The notes: generated by a model not told the origin, from the sequence alone. 64,000 nt of DNA from Ochotona curzoniae (GCF_017591425.1 NW_024465751.1:3906001-3970000), one strand, 5' to 3'; shown: positions 46,216 to 57,144, counted from the stretch's first letter. A program made the numbers and translations.

Positions 46216-47642
46216 AGAACAGAAGATGAGTACTGTGAGACACAATCTTCTTGCCCAGAATTAGGGGTCTCAGCTAAGTGATGGGGTGCCATATGTCATA
46301 CTCTTACAGATTTCAAATAATAGACAAAGGCATTTTTTGATACTGTGAGGCAAAGGCCAAAGTAATCTTTGTAGACACAGGACTTTCTACAGATAGTCTT
46401 GACTCCAGGCCTTGCAATGTCCCTGGGAAACATGGGAGAGCAGGAAGAGTTTGGAAATCAGGACACCTGACACTAGATCCTGATCTGCTCTAACCTGCCA
46501 GCAGCACTGGTCATCACTTGACCCCTGGGGAATACATTTTCTCATCTGAAAAATGAATTTGCAAAGCAAATTTGAATTCCTTCTGCCTCCTAGTTATGAT
46601 GATACAAGGGCATCTCTCACTTTTCTTCTCCCCCATACATTTTTTTGCTTATTCATTCATTAATTTCTCTCTATCCATTAGTATCTCTTTAAGGGGTTTT
46701 GGTTCCAGGGACTAGAAACCCACCTGGTTTCATAGAGTTCACTGTCTAGTTGGAGCCATGAGTATCAGGAGCCTTGGAGCGGGGCCATAGAAGAAAGCCA
46801 TGTTGGGTCTCAAGGTGCAGAAGAGGGAATGGTTAAGCACAGCCTTTGACTTTAAATCAAATTTGCAGAAGAAAAAGGCAAACCTAAAATTTCTGTAAGT
46901 TTTTCCCTTTTTCAGGTGAAGGGTTCTGTTTCAGGGATAAGTAAGATTTAAGACCCTTCACCCTTGTGGATGGCAAGTTTTTAGGAATCCTATAAAACAC
47001 TACAATCTGACTTCACTGGAGGTTGTTTTACTTATATTGAAAATGATGTTGCTCATAAAAGAGAGCCAGTTCAATTCAAAACACATTCATGGGACTCCCA
47101 AGGGGGCCTGTGGTAGGCAAAACCTTCCAGGGGAAGAAAAGACTGCAGGCTTTTGACTCAGAGCCACTGAGAACAGCCTTTCTCCGTCTATGAACATGTG
47201 ACCGACCCGGAGCTGACTATGCATGTCTGAGTTCTCCCAGCAGAAAATGTGCCACCTTGTCAGGTCACTGGGAAGATTCTGGCAGTGGTGCTAGTACAGT
47301 GCCAAGGCTGAGACTCCCAACCCCTTCAGTCCACCTCAATTCCTGGGGCAGAGATGAACAGGATGTAGACCCCATTATTGACAAGTTGCTAGTTTTCATA
47401 GGGCAGCAAACAGAGCAGGCAGATTTGAGTTCTGAGCCAATACTAGGCTATTGTCCTTCTGGGGACATTCCTCTGTGTACCTGAGATAAAGTGTCCCTGA
47501 ACAGGACTGGTGTTCTGCCATTGCATACAGCACAGTAAGCAAGGCTGTTTGGGGACTGTCTGTCCCAGCTGGTGGAATGGGCCAGTGTGTGCTTCCCAGA
47601 CCAGCCTAGCTCACATTTGACTTAGGCTTCTAAAGAGTTCCC

Positions 47643-47929
47643 CAGGTGTTGGCATTGTGTAGTGGGTAAAGGTACGATGCTAGCACCCCATATGGGTGCG
47701 GATTTGAGTCCCAGATGCTCCACTTACAATCCAGCTCTCTGCTGATGACCTTGGAAAAGCAACGGAACCCGCATGTTTGGGTCCCTTCTACCCACACGAG
47801 AGACCTGAAGAAGCTCCTGTCTTTGGCCTGGCCCATCCCTGGTTATTGTGGCCATTTAGAGAGTGAACCGGCAGATAGAAGATGTTTCTTCCTCTCTCTC
47901 TTTCAAATATTAAAAAGAAAAAAAAATTA
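47643..47929 (+). mobile_element. CSINE, sense orientation
   Basis: GTTGGCATTGTGTAGTGGGTAAAG head, ACACGAGAGACCTGAAGAAGC centre and CTCTTTCAAATATTAAAAAG tail. Confidence 0.85.
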
Positions 47930-48789
47930 AGCATGGATTCCAGCAGAACTGTCCTGCTGGTATGGTGGGCCCATTCATTGTCTTGGCTGAGTGTGCAGAG
48001 TGCTATGGCTGAGTCCCTGGGCTATAAACCTGTGTGCTGCTCTGCCACTCTCCAGCGTACTCCTCAATAGTAGGCTTCCTTGGGTATAAAGTGGGGGTAT
48101 TATAGTCCCGGCAGTGCATGGTTGCTGTATCACTTGAGGTCATTCCCATAGGGACCCAGCACGGTGTCCAGAGGCCAAGCATCACAGGGTCAGCTGATGA
48201 CTGTTGTTCTTCATTTACCGGACAGAACAGAGACACACACCTGAGTTCGCTCACTTGGTCTCTACCCTGCATGGCTTTAGAATGCTCAGTACTCTGCCTC
48301 TTCCTCTCACCTGCGGCAGAAAGAACAGTCAGGGAATGGGGACGTAGATCAGAGCTGGGTGTGTGTGTACACGCAGACCAGCTTCTCTTAGAATATTCTA
48401 GTAGTTTTACTTGATCTTTAAATGAAATACATTTGGGACCTGGATAGGCTTTTTGTTATGCTTATTAAATGAAATGGCATGAGTGCACTTGGGAGACACT
48501 CCTTGTTAGGAACATGAGAAGATGCTTCATTCACGTGGAATATGACAGCAGAAGCCCAGCAATACAGCAAAGGAGATAGACCTGGCCCTCCTTCCTCTTG
48601 TTCCAGGAGGGCTTTCCTTTTCTTGACTTCATTAGGATGGCAAAACAGGAATTCCTGTGTGATGGAGCAGGTGAAGCAAGGACGTATGGATACTCCGGTT
48701 GCCTGGGTTGGGCTGTCCATCTGTCAGAGTGGCACTGTGTATGACAAAGAGACCAGTCGTACAGGCAGTGGAGAAAAGCACTGGATTTA

Positions 48790-48920
48790 GAGTCTGCCTG
48801 GCTCTGGGACATTAGCTTGCAGTGAGATTTCATTATGTTTCAGTTTCCGTTACTGTACCATTTGCATAACAGGGTTATTAGGTGAATGCATCAGGTGTTG
48901 TGTATATCAAAGCTCAGTGC
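48790..48920 (+). repeat. MIR fragment
   Basis: CTGCCTGGCTCTGGGACATTAG, GTTTCAGTTTCCGTTACTG and AACAGGGTTATTAGGTGAATG follow sense MIR order. Confidence 0.6.
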
Positions 48921-49001
48921 AGTCCCTGGCCTAAGAAAGAGTTGCATCTCAGATCCGACCAGCCTTGGGTTTCTCTCTGGTAAATTTGGGATAATTTTTC
49001 T

Positions 49002-49050
49002 TAAGTTTATCTACTTATTTGAAAGGCAAAGTGACAGAGGGGGAGATAAT
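49002..49050 (-). mobile_element. CSINE tail-side scrap
   Basis: TTATCTACTTATTTGAAAGGC then GTGACAGAGGGGGAG; nothing further of the element remains. Confidence 0.6.
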
Positions 49051-49194
49051 TACGCTTACTTTATAAAGTTGTTAGAGGTTGAAGGCTATATTTCCAAATT
49101 GTGTACTTAGCTAAGTGGTACACAGGTGTTGGTGGCTGTTTTGTTTTTTGCAGAAGTATGAAAGTATGTCTCCAGATAGGTGTTTGTATCTGAA

Positions 49195-49345
49195 CAGTAA
49201 TTTTTACTTACCATGCGTCAGATCCTGCTAAGTGCTTTACGTGCTTTGTTTTCCCAGGTCTTCAGAACTCTGACAGGCCCTATCATTGCCTCTGTTTCAT
49301 AGCTGTGAACACTGAGACTCAGAGAAGGGAGGCCCTGAGAAGGAC
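49195..49345 (-). repeat. MIR SINE
   Basis: ACCATGCGTCAGATCCTGC, CTAAGTGCTTTACGTGCTTTG and GAACACTGAGACTCAGAGAAGG. Confidence 0.65.
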
Positions 49346-49532
49346 TGACATGAACTTGTCTTTCTCATTTTAGAGCGAGCCTCACTCATGCTCCTGCACA
49401 TGGACACCATGTCCTGTCCTGCCTGCTTCTCCTCCGCTCTGTCCCAGCAGGACATGAGGAACCTTTGAAGACACTCACTGGGTACCCCTGGGGGGCAGGC
49501 TGCCAAGAGTTCCTAGTGAGCACCCCAAGTCT

Positions 49533-49805
49533 TTACCCCTGGCTGCTTGACATATTGCAAATAAACTCCTTTATTAGGCAGATAGGAGGGAGATGTGCAG
49601 CTGGACGTGTCCACTCCTTGATGACAGTAGTGTCAGCAATGCCATCGTTGTCCAGCAGAAGCCACACCATGCAGGATACAGAGCACCCTGCTAGCACCTG
49701 GCTGTCGTACTTGGCCATGTCAGCAGGGCTCAGATGGGCCACAGGCATGTGGACTCTAGGGATTCCACCCAGTGTTGGAGGCGGAATTACGCTGATGACA
49801 ACCAA
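49533..49805 (-). other. Unidentified - strand open frame with AATAAA near its end
   Basis: A 90-codon frame includes DMAKYDSQVLAG and DNDGIADTTVIKEW, which read more like a protein than most chance frames here. An AATAAA on the same strand (near 49573) lies close to its 3' end. I do not recognise the protein. No poly(A) or target duplication is visible, so a retropseudogene is only a possibility. Confidence 0.2.
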
Positions 49806-52023
49806 GACAGCGCTTGCTTTATAAAAAGCTGTGTGTGCGCAAGTTTAAGTCTGTGCATGTTTTTTCTGGCTTTGGAACGGATGGTGTATATTTCTGGGCA
49901 GCTTCACATAAGAAATCCAGCACTGAAGCCTTTGCCCATGCCAGAATCTGTTTGCTTTCCGACGTTCAGGAATGGCTTTCAGGGTATTTGAGAAAATGAG
50001 AGGTACTGCTGGTTTGCACTGGGGCATGGTTTCCAATTTACAGAGGATTATGGCCTGTGAACCCCAGAAGTGGTGGGTAGAGGTGTGAACCTTTGGAATT
50101 CTAATTTCAGACCAGCCTGAGCAGGTATATGCTTACCCATGTACAATATCTCATTGTTGGCCTATTCCTTTCTTGGCCGCTGGAAGTATGGGGAGGAGCA
50201 GATCTATACCATAATCTTCCAATGAAACTGAAACAGCAGTTGATGGCAGCAGCTCCGGCTCTCTGGTGAGTTCAGTCGAGAAAGAAATCCCTGGCTGTTT
50301 ACCGCTGCACAAGCTCAGCTCCTTGTGGTAATCTTGATTCTTTGCATGTGTAGACTCGAATTTATACACAAATCAGGTCCAGCTGGGAGGGATCTGGATG
50401 GGCATTTTGGCAACCCACCCCTTTATTTCACAGGCAATGGCACCAGGCTCAGTTATTAGGAGAAAAAATCTGGAACACTAGGCCTCCTGGAATCGAGGCA
50501 GCTCTATTCACTCACTTCAGGCTGAGTACCTAGGCTCCTGGTTATTGTTAACCCTGTGCGAGATACAGAGGATGCAAGCAGCTTCGAGCCTCAGGAGGGG
50601 GCAGGTCCTAGAGGACACCTTAGCATAGAAGACGGCAGTAAGTGCAAAAAGTCAAAGCCTGAGTTTATTTCCTGCCTAAGGATGGGTAAGCCGTGTTGGA
50701 GTGGAGGAAATGCCCAGTTCTTTATGGTTGGTGTGGGATTCAGTGAGCACCTTGTGAGGCCCTCCCTGGAGGCCCCTGACTTGCAGCCAGTGCCGAGAGA
50801 TAAATCCTTTCCGCTTTCCGAGTGGCTGCCTTGTGCACAAAGCACAGGGTCTTGTGCGCTGTCATTGAACTTGCACGACAGCCTGCTGGGCTGCAGCCCT
50901 TATCGCTGTCCTCCACGTGAGGCAGCTGAGGGCTGGAGATCTTCTAGCCAGCAGGGCTATCTGTGTGGTTGGCCTTCCTCATTCTTCCCCATTCTGCACG
51001 TCACCTTGCCAGAGTCCTGTCTGCACGTTCCTTGTCCGGTAGCAGTGCCATCGCTTCTGCTCCTGGTATTCCCACCACGTTGGAGTGCACACCCCTGGAT
51101 GTGTGTCCGTAGGCCCTCTCAGCGCGTGTCCCATCTCCAGGATATCTTAAGCACGTGCTTGGCTGCCCACTGTGCCGATAGATTTCCATTTGACCACCAC
51201 TGGGTACCAGGGCTTGGACCCAAGGCTAAGTAAGACAGGGTCTCTGCCTGAGAGAGCCAGTTGTAGCGCGGGATAAACTGCCCCTCTCAGGATGGCAGCG
51301 GCTCAACCTGACCAGGCCACAAGGCCAGTCGGCTACTCCCATGGACTGCTTCTCTGGCCTACTAGCTCCATTCAAAGGAAATCTTCCTAAGGGTCTAGCT
51401 TTTTGCTTTTGTTCTTTGCAAAAACGAATTTCATCCTCAATCAGTTGTGAGAAAATTAAATGGGTTCTTGAGACTAAGTAGATTTAGTTTTTAAGAAGCT
51501 GGGGACCCAGGCGTTCCTTCTTGGGACTTGTGCCGAAATCTGGCATCTATTGAGCGGCCGATACCTTCCGCACCTGAAGCCTTTTACTCTCCCCCATCAC
51601 GGTCCTTCCTCCAGGTTTTTTTAAAGTGCAAATCAAAGATGAAACACAGGCGCGCGCGCGCCCACAAAACGCCTCTATTTTCTCCAGGCATTTTAGTGAC
51701 CCAAGCCAAGCAGGCAGAACTCTGCAGCTTGCAGCTGCGGTGAGCGCCCTGCACCGGGCGGGTGAGCGAGCGGGCGGCTGCCAGGCCAGGCCGGGAGCCG
51801 GCTCCCCGCACCCCCACGCGCCCCCGGCCCGCGGCCCTCGCAGCAGGAGGCGGCTCTCGCGGCCTCGCTTCCTGCACCCACACGCAACTAGAATAGAACA
51901 CGCACAACTTTTGTCGGTGCCGCCCTCCGCACACCACCACCCCTGCTGCCGATCGCGTAAGGAGCTCGCGCCGGGGGCGGCAGGACGCGGCCGGGGTGGG
52001 GTGGCGTGGCGCGGGCAGGCGGA

Positions 52024-52060
52024 GGAGGACGCGGGCTTCCGGAGGACGCGGGCTTCCGGA
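52024..52060 (+). promoter_or_regulatory. 17-bp tandem duplication carrying two ETS-type sites
   Basis: A 17-bp unit occurs twice exactly (52024-52040 and 52041-52057) and is followed by GGA. Each copy makes CTTCCGGA (52036-52043 and 52053-52060), the reverse complement of the CCGGAAG ETS/GABP core. The sites lie 17 bp apart, under two helical turns. They sit about 600 bp upstream of the MPDQ ATG. Confidence 0.7.
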
Positions 52061-52111
52061 GCCCGCAGCACCGCACGGCCGGGAACGAGGCCCGCGAGGC
52101 GACGCGCGCGC

Positions 52112-52156
52112 GGGGCGGGGGCCGGGCCGGGGGCGGCGCGCGGGCGGAGGGGGCGG
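52112..52156 (+). promoter_or_regulatory. Cluster of GC boxes (Sp/KLF type)
   Basis: GGGGCGGGG lies at 52112-52120, GGGGGCGG at 52129-52136 and a similar GGGGGCGG at about 52149-52156, all in the same orientation inside the CpG island. Confidence 0.6.
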
Positions 52157-52158
52157 CG

Positions 52159-52169
52159 GCGCGTGCGCA
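52159..52169 (-). promoter_or_regulatory. NRF1-type motif
   Basis: The reverse complement reads TGCGCACGCGC, an exact fit to the core YGCGCAYGCGC bound by NRF1. It lies in the CpG island just downstream of the GC boxes, near where a TATA-less start site would be expected. Confidence 0.6.
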
Positions 52170-52259
52170 GAGCACTTCCTTGTTTGTCCCCGTGACTGGA
52201 GCTGAAGCGCCGCCCGCCCGCCCGGCTGGCCCGCCCGCCCGGCCCGGGGAGTGCGCGCC

Positions 52260-52276
52260 CAGTCAGTCAGTCAGTC
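52260..52276 (+). repeat. (CAGT)4 tetranucleotide tract in the CpG island
   Basis: Four CAGT units stand out in otherwise GC-rich sequence between the candidate promoter elements and the MPDQ exon, so they probably lie in the leader of island-derived transcripts. Confidence 0.8.
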
Positions 52277-52390
52277 GGGCCCTCGGCGTCCCCTGTCAGA
52301 CTGCTGAGGAGCCGCGCTTGGGCGCCCCGGTCCGCCCCCGTGCCCCGCACGCGCGCTCCGAGCCCCCCGAGCCCGGCCGCCGACGCCGGC

Positions 52391-52399
52391 ATGAGCTGA
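52391..52399 (+). promoter_or_regulatory. Two-codon upstream ORF in candidate alternative leader
   Basis: ATG-AGC-TGA lies 250 bp upstream of the MPDQ start codon within the CpG island. It would be a minimal uORF if transcription starts 5' of it. Confidence 0.4.
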
Positions 52400-52562
52400 G
52401 GGAGGCGGGTCCCCGAGAGCCCCCTGCCTCGCGCGCGGCTCGGAGTTTGAAGGGCCCCGCGCCGAGCCCCGCCGCCCGCCTGCGTCCACGCAGAACCTTC
52501 TTGCCGCCGTCTCTGGGGACCGGAGCGGCGCACGCAGGCCGGGCGCCGGCGGCGGGGCGTTC

Positions 52563-52778
52563 ATGAGCCGCCGGGCGGCCCGCGGCCCCGGGAGCCTGCG
52601 CCGTGACTCACCCCGCGCCCCCGCTTGTGTCTCGCCCCACCCGGCAGGATGCCGGACCAGATCTCCGTGTCCGAGTTCATCGCGGAGACCACCGAGGACT
52701 ACAACTCGCCCACCACGTCGAGCTTCACTACGCGGCTGCACAACTGCAGGAACACGGTCACGCTGCTGGAGGAGGTAG
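52563..52778 (+). promoter_or_regulatory. Overlapping out-of-frame upstream ORF in the candidate alternative leader
   Basis: An ATG at 52563-52565 opens a frame that passes over the MPDQ start (52649) in a different phase and reaches a stop only beyond the exon end (52776-52778, intronic). In a spliced transcript it would continue into the next exon. Its context is weak (T at -3, A at +4), so leaky scanning is expected. The arginine- and proline-rich product is not a recognisable protein. Confidence 0.4.
52648..52774 (+). CDS. ASAP1: ASAP1 second coding exon (MPDQISVSEF..., start of BAR domain)
   Basis: The exon begins with G at 52648, completing arginine 20, then ATG at 52649 and 42 codons ending LLEE at 52774, before a GTAGGA donor. 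The peptide is the N-terminal edge of the ASAP1 BAR domain, which senses or bends membrane and mediates dimerisation. It is ASAP1 rather than its paralogue ASAP2: it reads FIAETTEDYNSP and LHNCRNTVTLLEE, where ASAP2 differs at several of these positions. The ATG at 52649 can itself be an initiator, because an in-frame TGA lies at 52604-52606 and no in-frame ATG lies between them. ASAP2 also starts with MPDQISVSEF, which supports this. On unspliced island transcripts the context has A at -3. The following exon (expected ALDQDRTAL...) was not found before the window ends. Confidence 0.95.
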
Positions 52779-52860
52779 GAAGGGCCGGGGCACGGACGCT
52801 CGCCGGGGTGGCGGTCCTGCCTCGGGGCGCAGCCGGGGGAGCCACACCCCTCCGGGATCC

Positions 52861-54569
52861 CTACCCCCCCAAAGTGAGCAGGGGACTTCAGACTTGCAGC
52901 CCACCGCCCGTGTGTCCGTGTGCGCACCCTGGCCGGGCTCCTGCGAGTTTCCAGGCCGGCGCATTGGCAGCTCAGAGAGGACTGAGCGAGCCCTGGACAA
53001 CTTGAGGGTCGCACAACGGGGGAAGCCCTGTCTGGATCTTGCCCACCCTGTGCAAGTGGAGTTTCCACAGTTACGTGACCCTCTCGTAAGGCTCCCGAGT
53101 GGGCGGCTGCAGGCCACCAACGACAGAGACGCGAGGCAGCCGCGGTGGCCAAGGTCATCGGCAAGGGGCTTGGGGATGTGCCTCCAGGGCCCAGCTGCGC
53201 CCCGCGGGCTCAGCTAGAGATAAGGGTGGGGAAATAGAGAGCCCCGACTGGGCTTGCCTCTGTCCCAGCACTATTGCTTGCTTATCCTCCATGGGTAAGT
53301 TGAGCCCAGGTGGAAAGAGATGCTTTGCTTAGATCCCCACCCTTCTGGTTGTTAGGACCGCTGCGCCAGCAGGACTTGCCCTCACGGCACTGGCAGGCTG
53401 TGAAGGGAAGTCTGAGGCTGATGCAGCTGGGATGAGCTGACCAGATTTGATGCGGGGGTGGTGGGGGTTGCAGTAAAAAAACAGCTGCTTTTCTCTTCTC
53501 CTGTCCTCATGAAGGCATTGGGGGTGTTTGGGGACAGCGCCACGGGCAAAGCCATTTGGATTAAAATTTTTTTTTAAGTGGAATAATAGGATGGGAGGGA
53601 TAAGGAGGCAACCGCAAGCTTAGGAGCTGCAGAAGCCTTTGGAACTTAATTAAAAATGGGGCCTTTGCCCCCGACCTCAGCTTCGTCCCTACTTACCAGA
53701 AAGCATCACCTACCTTGAAACAAGCTCAACCTGTCGCAACTATTCAAGGGGGGGAGGGTTAGGAAGGGAGGTTGATTTTTTCCTGGTGGATCGCTGTGCG
53801 GTTGTTTCATTTGGGGCTTGAGTTTCATAGGCATACTGTGTTGATGGGGTTTTTGATACTCCTGTGTGGACACATGCAGAACTGATACGGGGTTCGAGGG
53901 TCCTGAATGTTAGGGGAGTGATTCCTATTAGTGCTGGGTTGGCTCTTAGTCGCCCACCTGCCTGCCTGGCACTGGGAACGGGTTTGAGTGTCTCACTGTG
54001 CTTGGGGATGCTTCTAGAGAATTCTCTGGAGTCTGAGGTGGGTGGATGGGTGAATGAAGGAAATTTTTAAGTGGTTGGAGAAATGCCACCTAACTAGGTT
54101 TGTCTGAAAGCCGGTAGTATTTTTTTAATAGTCTTTGTAAACTGTCAGTCTGTTGCACTAGCCTGTTAGTGTCTGAAGTTAAATAGAGTTGCCAGGTGTT
54201 CAGTCCCATTGGGTGCTTGTCCCAGGCTTAATTGTAGTAAATTGGAGCATGTAGATCTAGAAGCATTTTGCGTCTTTTTTTCTGTTTTAATAGTGTGTGC
54301 TTCCAAAGGATGTGACATTGATTAGATTGAGCATTTATTTTCCTTTGAGGTAAGTTCTTCCTTACCTGCTGATGGAGCTGCCAGATATTTTAACTGAGTG
54401 TTCAGCCAGTGTTGCTGTGTGCTGCAGTGTGCGATAAGCATATTGGTGTTACTAGGTGTCAGGGCGTCTGCATATTCTGCAGTAGTGTGTAGGTTAAGGT
54501 TAGCATTCAATGACTTGAAGCTGCTGCTGATCCTGGCTTGATGCAGCTAAGTGTAAAAGTGAATGCAAC

Positions 54570-54612
<43 letters not shown>

Positions 54613-55318
54613 TGAAAGAGAACATGAGGAGGGAAGGGGGGAACAGGGTTTAAGAGAAGGAATCTGTTTTACAAGGTTGGGAGGAAAAATAGATGTAAAC
54701 ATCTAATTGTTACCTGTGAACTGGAGAGGGCATTGGAGGAAGACTAGGTCCGAAGGCGTAGTTCGAGTGCGGGGAGGGGACTCGTGCTTACAGAGATACA
54801 GCAAGGAGTGTTTCGTGCAAGATGGCACAGTAATTTTGTGGTTCTTTTTGTGAACTTGAGAACAGTGCTGGTTAAGGCATCATTATCCCTAATCTGCATC
54901 TCTTAATTCCGGAAGCCTGTTCCAGAGGTTAAACTCAGTCGTTGCTTTCTGCAGAAATGTGAAATGTATCTTTAATTTCTTACTGATGGGTAACCACCAC
55001 AGTCCAAATTTTATTTTTTTTACTCCTAATGTTACAGACATGAAAGGGGGTACATGATTGTAAATATATTAAATGGATCGCAATTCAGTTTTTAAAAAAC
55101 TGGAAGTTCAAGATTACCACTCCAAATATAAGGAAAAATTTTGGGGCATACCACAAAATCTTGTTGGCATATACTTCACAAGTAAGGTATTTGGAAATTT
55201 TAAGAGTGCAGTTTATGTTACTTTGTGTTTATTCTTAGGGATAGTACTTTTAGGTACTTTTTTTGGTGCTGTGGAAACTCTGGATAGAAGTTAATTTGGC
55301 TAGCTTGGACTTCTTTTT
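52861..55318. other. Intronic sequence after the MPDQ exon
   Basis: GC-rich and CpG-containing to about 53220, then ordinary. Contains a TG microsatellite (54571-54608). No further exon recognised. Confidence 0.5.
54571..54608. repeat. (GT)n microsatellite
   Basis: About 19 GT units without interruption. Confidence 0.95.
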
Positions 55319-55663
55319 TAAGTCTTAATATTTTTTTTTAAGATTTATTTATTTATTTTTTTATTGGAAAGGAAGATATACAGAGAGGAGAGACAGAGAG
55401 GAAGATCTTCCGTCCCATGATTCACTCCCCAAGTGAGTGCAAATGCCGATCTGAAGCCAGGAGCTTCTTCTGGGTCTCCCGCACGGGTGCAGGGTCCCAA
55501 GGCTTTGGACCGTCCTCGACTGCTTTCCCGGGCCACAGGCAGGGAGCTGGAAGGGAAGCGGGGCTGCTGGGATTAGAACCGGCGCCCATGTGGGATCCTG
55601 GGCGTTCAAGGCGAGGACATTAACCACTTGCGCCACCGTGCCGGGCCCTAAGTCTTAGTATTT
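55319..55663 (-). mobile_element. CSINE, young, with 15-bp target duplication
   Basis: The element (55334-55648) lies between TAAGTCTTAATATTT (55319-55333) and TAAGTCTTAGTATTT (55649-55663). It keeps high-quality motifs: GGGATTAGAACCGGCGCCCA (B-box side) and TGCGCCACCGTGCCGGGCCC. It is among the least diverged copies. Confidence 0.95.
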
Positions 55664-56374
55664 AAGTGCCTTCCTCTTTATAGCCTGGCCTGCTGTTTTT
55701 GAGTTAGGAACATATACAGAGCTCTACCTAAAAGCAGTTAGATCTTCGAGTCTGCAAGCCCAGATGAACTGTACTGTCCCTTTGGCCAAGAGCGTGCTGT
55801 GTTGCACAGTTGTTGGTACTTTGATTTACATTTCCCAAGGATGCGCACTCTAGGGAATGAATCGGAAATACATGGTAAGAAGAGGCAGGAGAGCGTATGT
55901 CCGAGCTCACCTCTCGACTGAAAGGCCAGGCATGACTGTGGGCGTCCCAGTTTGGCTGGTTCAACAGTGGGTGCTTTTGGGAAGCAGGATGGGTTAGCTG
56001 GTGTCCTGCCAGTTTCATCCTGATGTCTGAGTATTTTCCAAGCAAAAAGCCAGTGTTTTGCCTACTCAGCAACCAAGAAAACACTGATGTGTGCCATTTC
56101 ACTCGTGACCATTTGGAAAGTATGAGTTGGAAACAGTATTTTCCTGTTTGAGAGCAAACAGGCATTTTAGGACCACTGTGAGGAAGCCAGGGTGAGGGTG
56201 GTTAATATTTCAGTGCCTTTGGCGGACAGGAGGGAGGATCAACACGATGAAAGCTCTGGCAGGTCCGTCTGTTCATGTAGGGCTGGCACTCAATTTTGGT
56301 GACAGTAGAGGTGTGGTCCCCCATTTGTTGGGCAGCTCTGTACATGAGTCTGTTGAAAGCGTATGGTCTCCCCG

Positions 56375-56500
56375 ATAACATTTAACCCTCTTGCACTCTG
56401 TGATGGAGGAGTAATTATTATCTCTGTTTTACAGAGAAGAAAATTGAGGCCCAAATAGAAGAAGTGATTATCTCCAAAGTCAAGTACACAACACTGAGTT
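56375..56500 (-). repeat. MIR SINE
   Basis: ACATTTAACCCTCTTGCAC, TTATCTCTGTTTTACAGAG and AAAATTGAGGCCC. Confidence 0.65.
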
Positions 56501-57144
56501 TTAGTAGATCTTTAAAGACGTAAAGCAGATGTTCCAAGTGTCTACAGCAACAGCTGTGGCTTCTCCTTTGGGTCTCACCAAACAGGTCCTTGACTTTGTC
56601 AGAGGCTTAGTGTTTCTTCATGCCTGTGTGTGCCAGCAAGTTTGGTGCTTTCACAAGCTGGATATTGGGGTATAAGTTACGAGCAGCATTTTGTTCAACA
56701 TACCCTTTAGGAGTACCCGCCATGTGCAGGTTACTTTGCCAAGCTTTACCGAAGGTACTGGGATTTTATCTGGGTTGTGCTAGAGAAGCTAATGATCTTC
56801 AAGAAGTAAGGCAGTAACTTAACTGGGTGGAGAAGGAAGGTTGCTATGTTGGGGATACTGACTCAACCACTCAAATCACCTTTCTGCCAATATTCAAATG
56901 ATGGGCTGCCTCTTACGTGCCCAGAAGTGTGTAAGACCTGGAGAGAGAAAGGTGACCATCAAGAGATACAGTGAAAAGTTTTCTGAAGAGTTGGCATCAG
57001 AAGCTTGTCCTAATGTGTGTGGATGGTGTGTTCAGTTCTTCCTGAAGGTGAATGCATGGAAATCAGCGTGAAGAAATGAGTGAAGACACGAAATGTAGAT
57101 TTGTGATCAAGGGCTCTGTCGTAAAAATAATAACAATACTCATC

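Larger units (their letters stand above)
44286..47642. other. Intronic sequence, mostly single-copy
   Basis: It contains the U2 fragment (44934-44966), a poly-C run (about 45867-45879) and a MIR (46035-46215). AT-rich blocks around 44830-45240 lack known repeats. No coding gene. Confidence 0.45.
47930..51644. other. Intronic sequence upstream of the CpG island
   Basis: MIR pieces (48790-48920, 49195-49345), a CSINE scrap (49002-49050) and an unidentified - strand frame (49533-49805). The stretch 50400-51640 becomes GC-richer toward the island. Confidence 0.45.
16824..52647 (+). other. ASAP1: ASAP1 intron between the start-codon exon and the MPDQ exon
   Basis: This 35,824-bp intron has donor GTGAGT at 16824 and acceptor CCCACCCGGCAG ending at 52647. 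It splits an arginine codon after its second base. Most identifiable content is repeats, listed separately. Its last kilobase is a CpG island, so the intron probably carries an internal ASAP1 promoter. I saw no other exon-like segment homologous to ASAP1 in it. Confidence 0.9.
51645..52860 (+). promoter_or_regulatory. ASAP1: CpG island, candidate internal ASAP1 promoter
   Basis: This is the only long GC-rich, CpG-dense stretch in the window. It starts with a CG dinucleotide run near 51651 and fades after about 52860. It carries several GC boxes, a duplicated ETS motif, an NRF1-type site and no convincing TATA box, as expected of a dispersed TATA-less promoter. It covers the acceptor and all of exon 52648-52774. 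The likely role is an alternative promoter producing ASAP1 that starts MPDQ. Bidirectional transcription is possible but not shown. Confidence 0.8.

Noticed and set aside
49533..49805. Calling this frame a COX7B pseudogene
   Set aside because: Only scattered residues agree (KY, VLA, C, V, W, KEW), far below what a lagomorph retrocopy should show.
50556..51233. 225-codon open frame just upstream of the CpG island
   Set aside because: It starts with GTG; the first ATG comes about 42 codons later. No recognisable domain, GC-biased intronic sequence, and no splice or Kozak support.
52625..52648. Extending the MPDQ frame upstream to a TTG start
   Set aside because: TTG is not a credible initiator here, and the interval includes the splice acceptor. 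In-frame TGA at 52604-52606 closes the frame.
52648..52774. ASAP2 rather than ASAP1
   Set aside because: Residues after MPDQISVSEF match ASAP1 (IAETTEDYNSP, LHNCRNTVTLLEE), and the MRSSASRL exon upstream is the ASAP1 N-terminus.
52271..53164. Long (297-codon) - strand open frame across the CpG island
   Set aside because: GC-rich DNA lacks stop codons; the Arg/Pro/Ala-rich product is compositional and antisense to the real ASAP1 exon.
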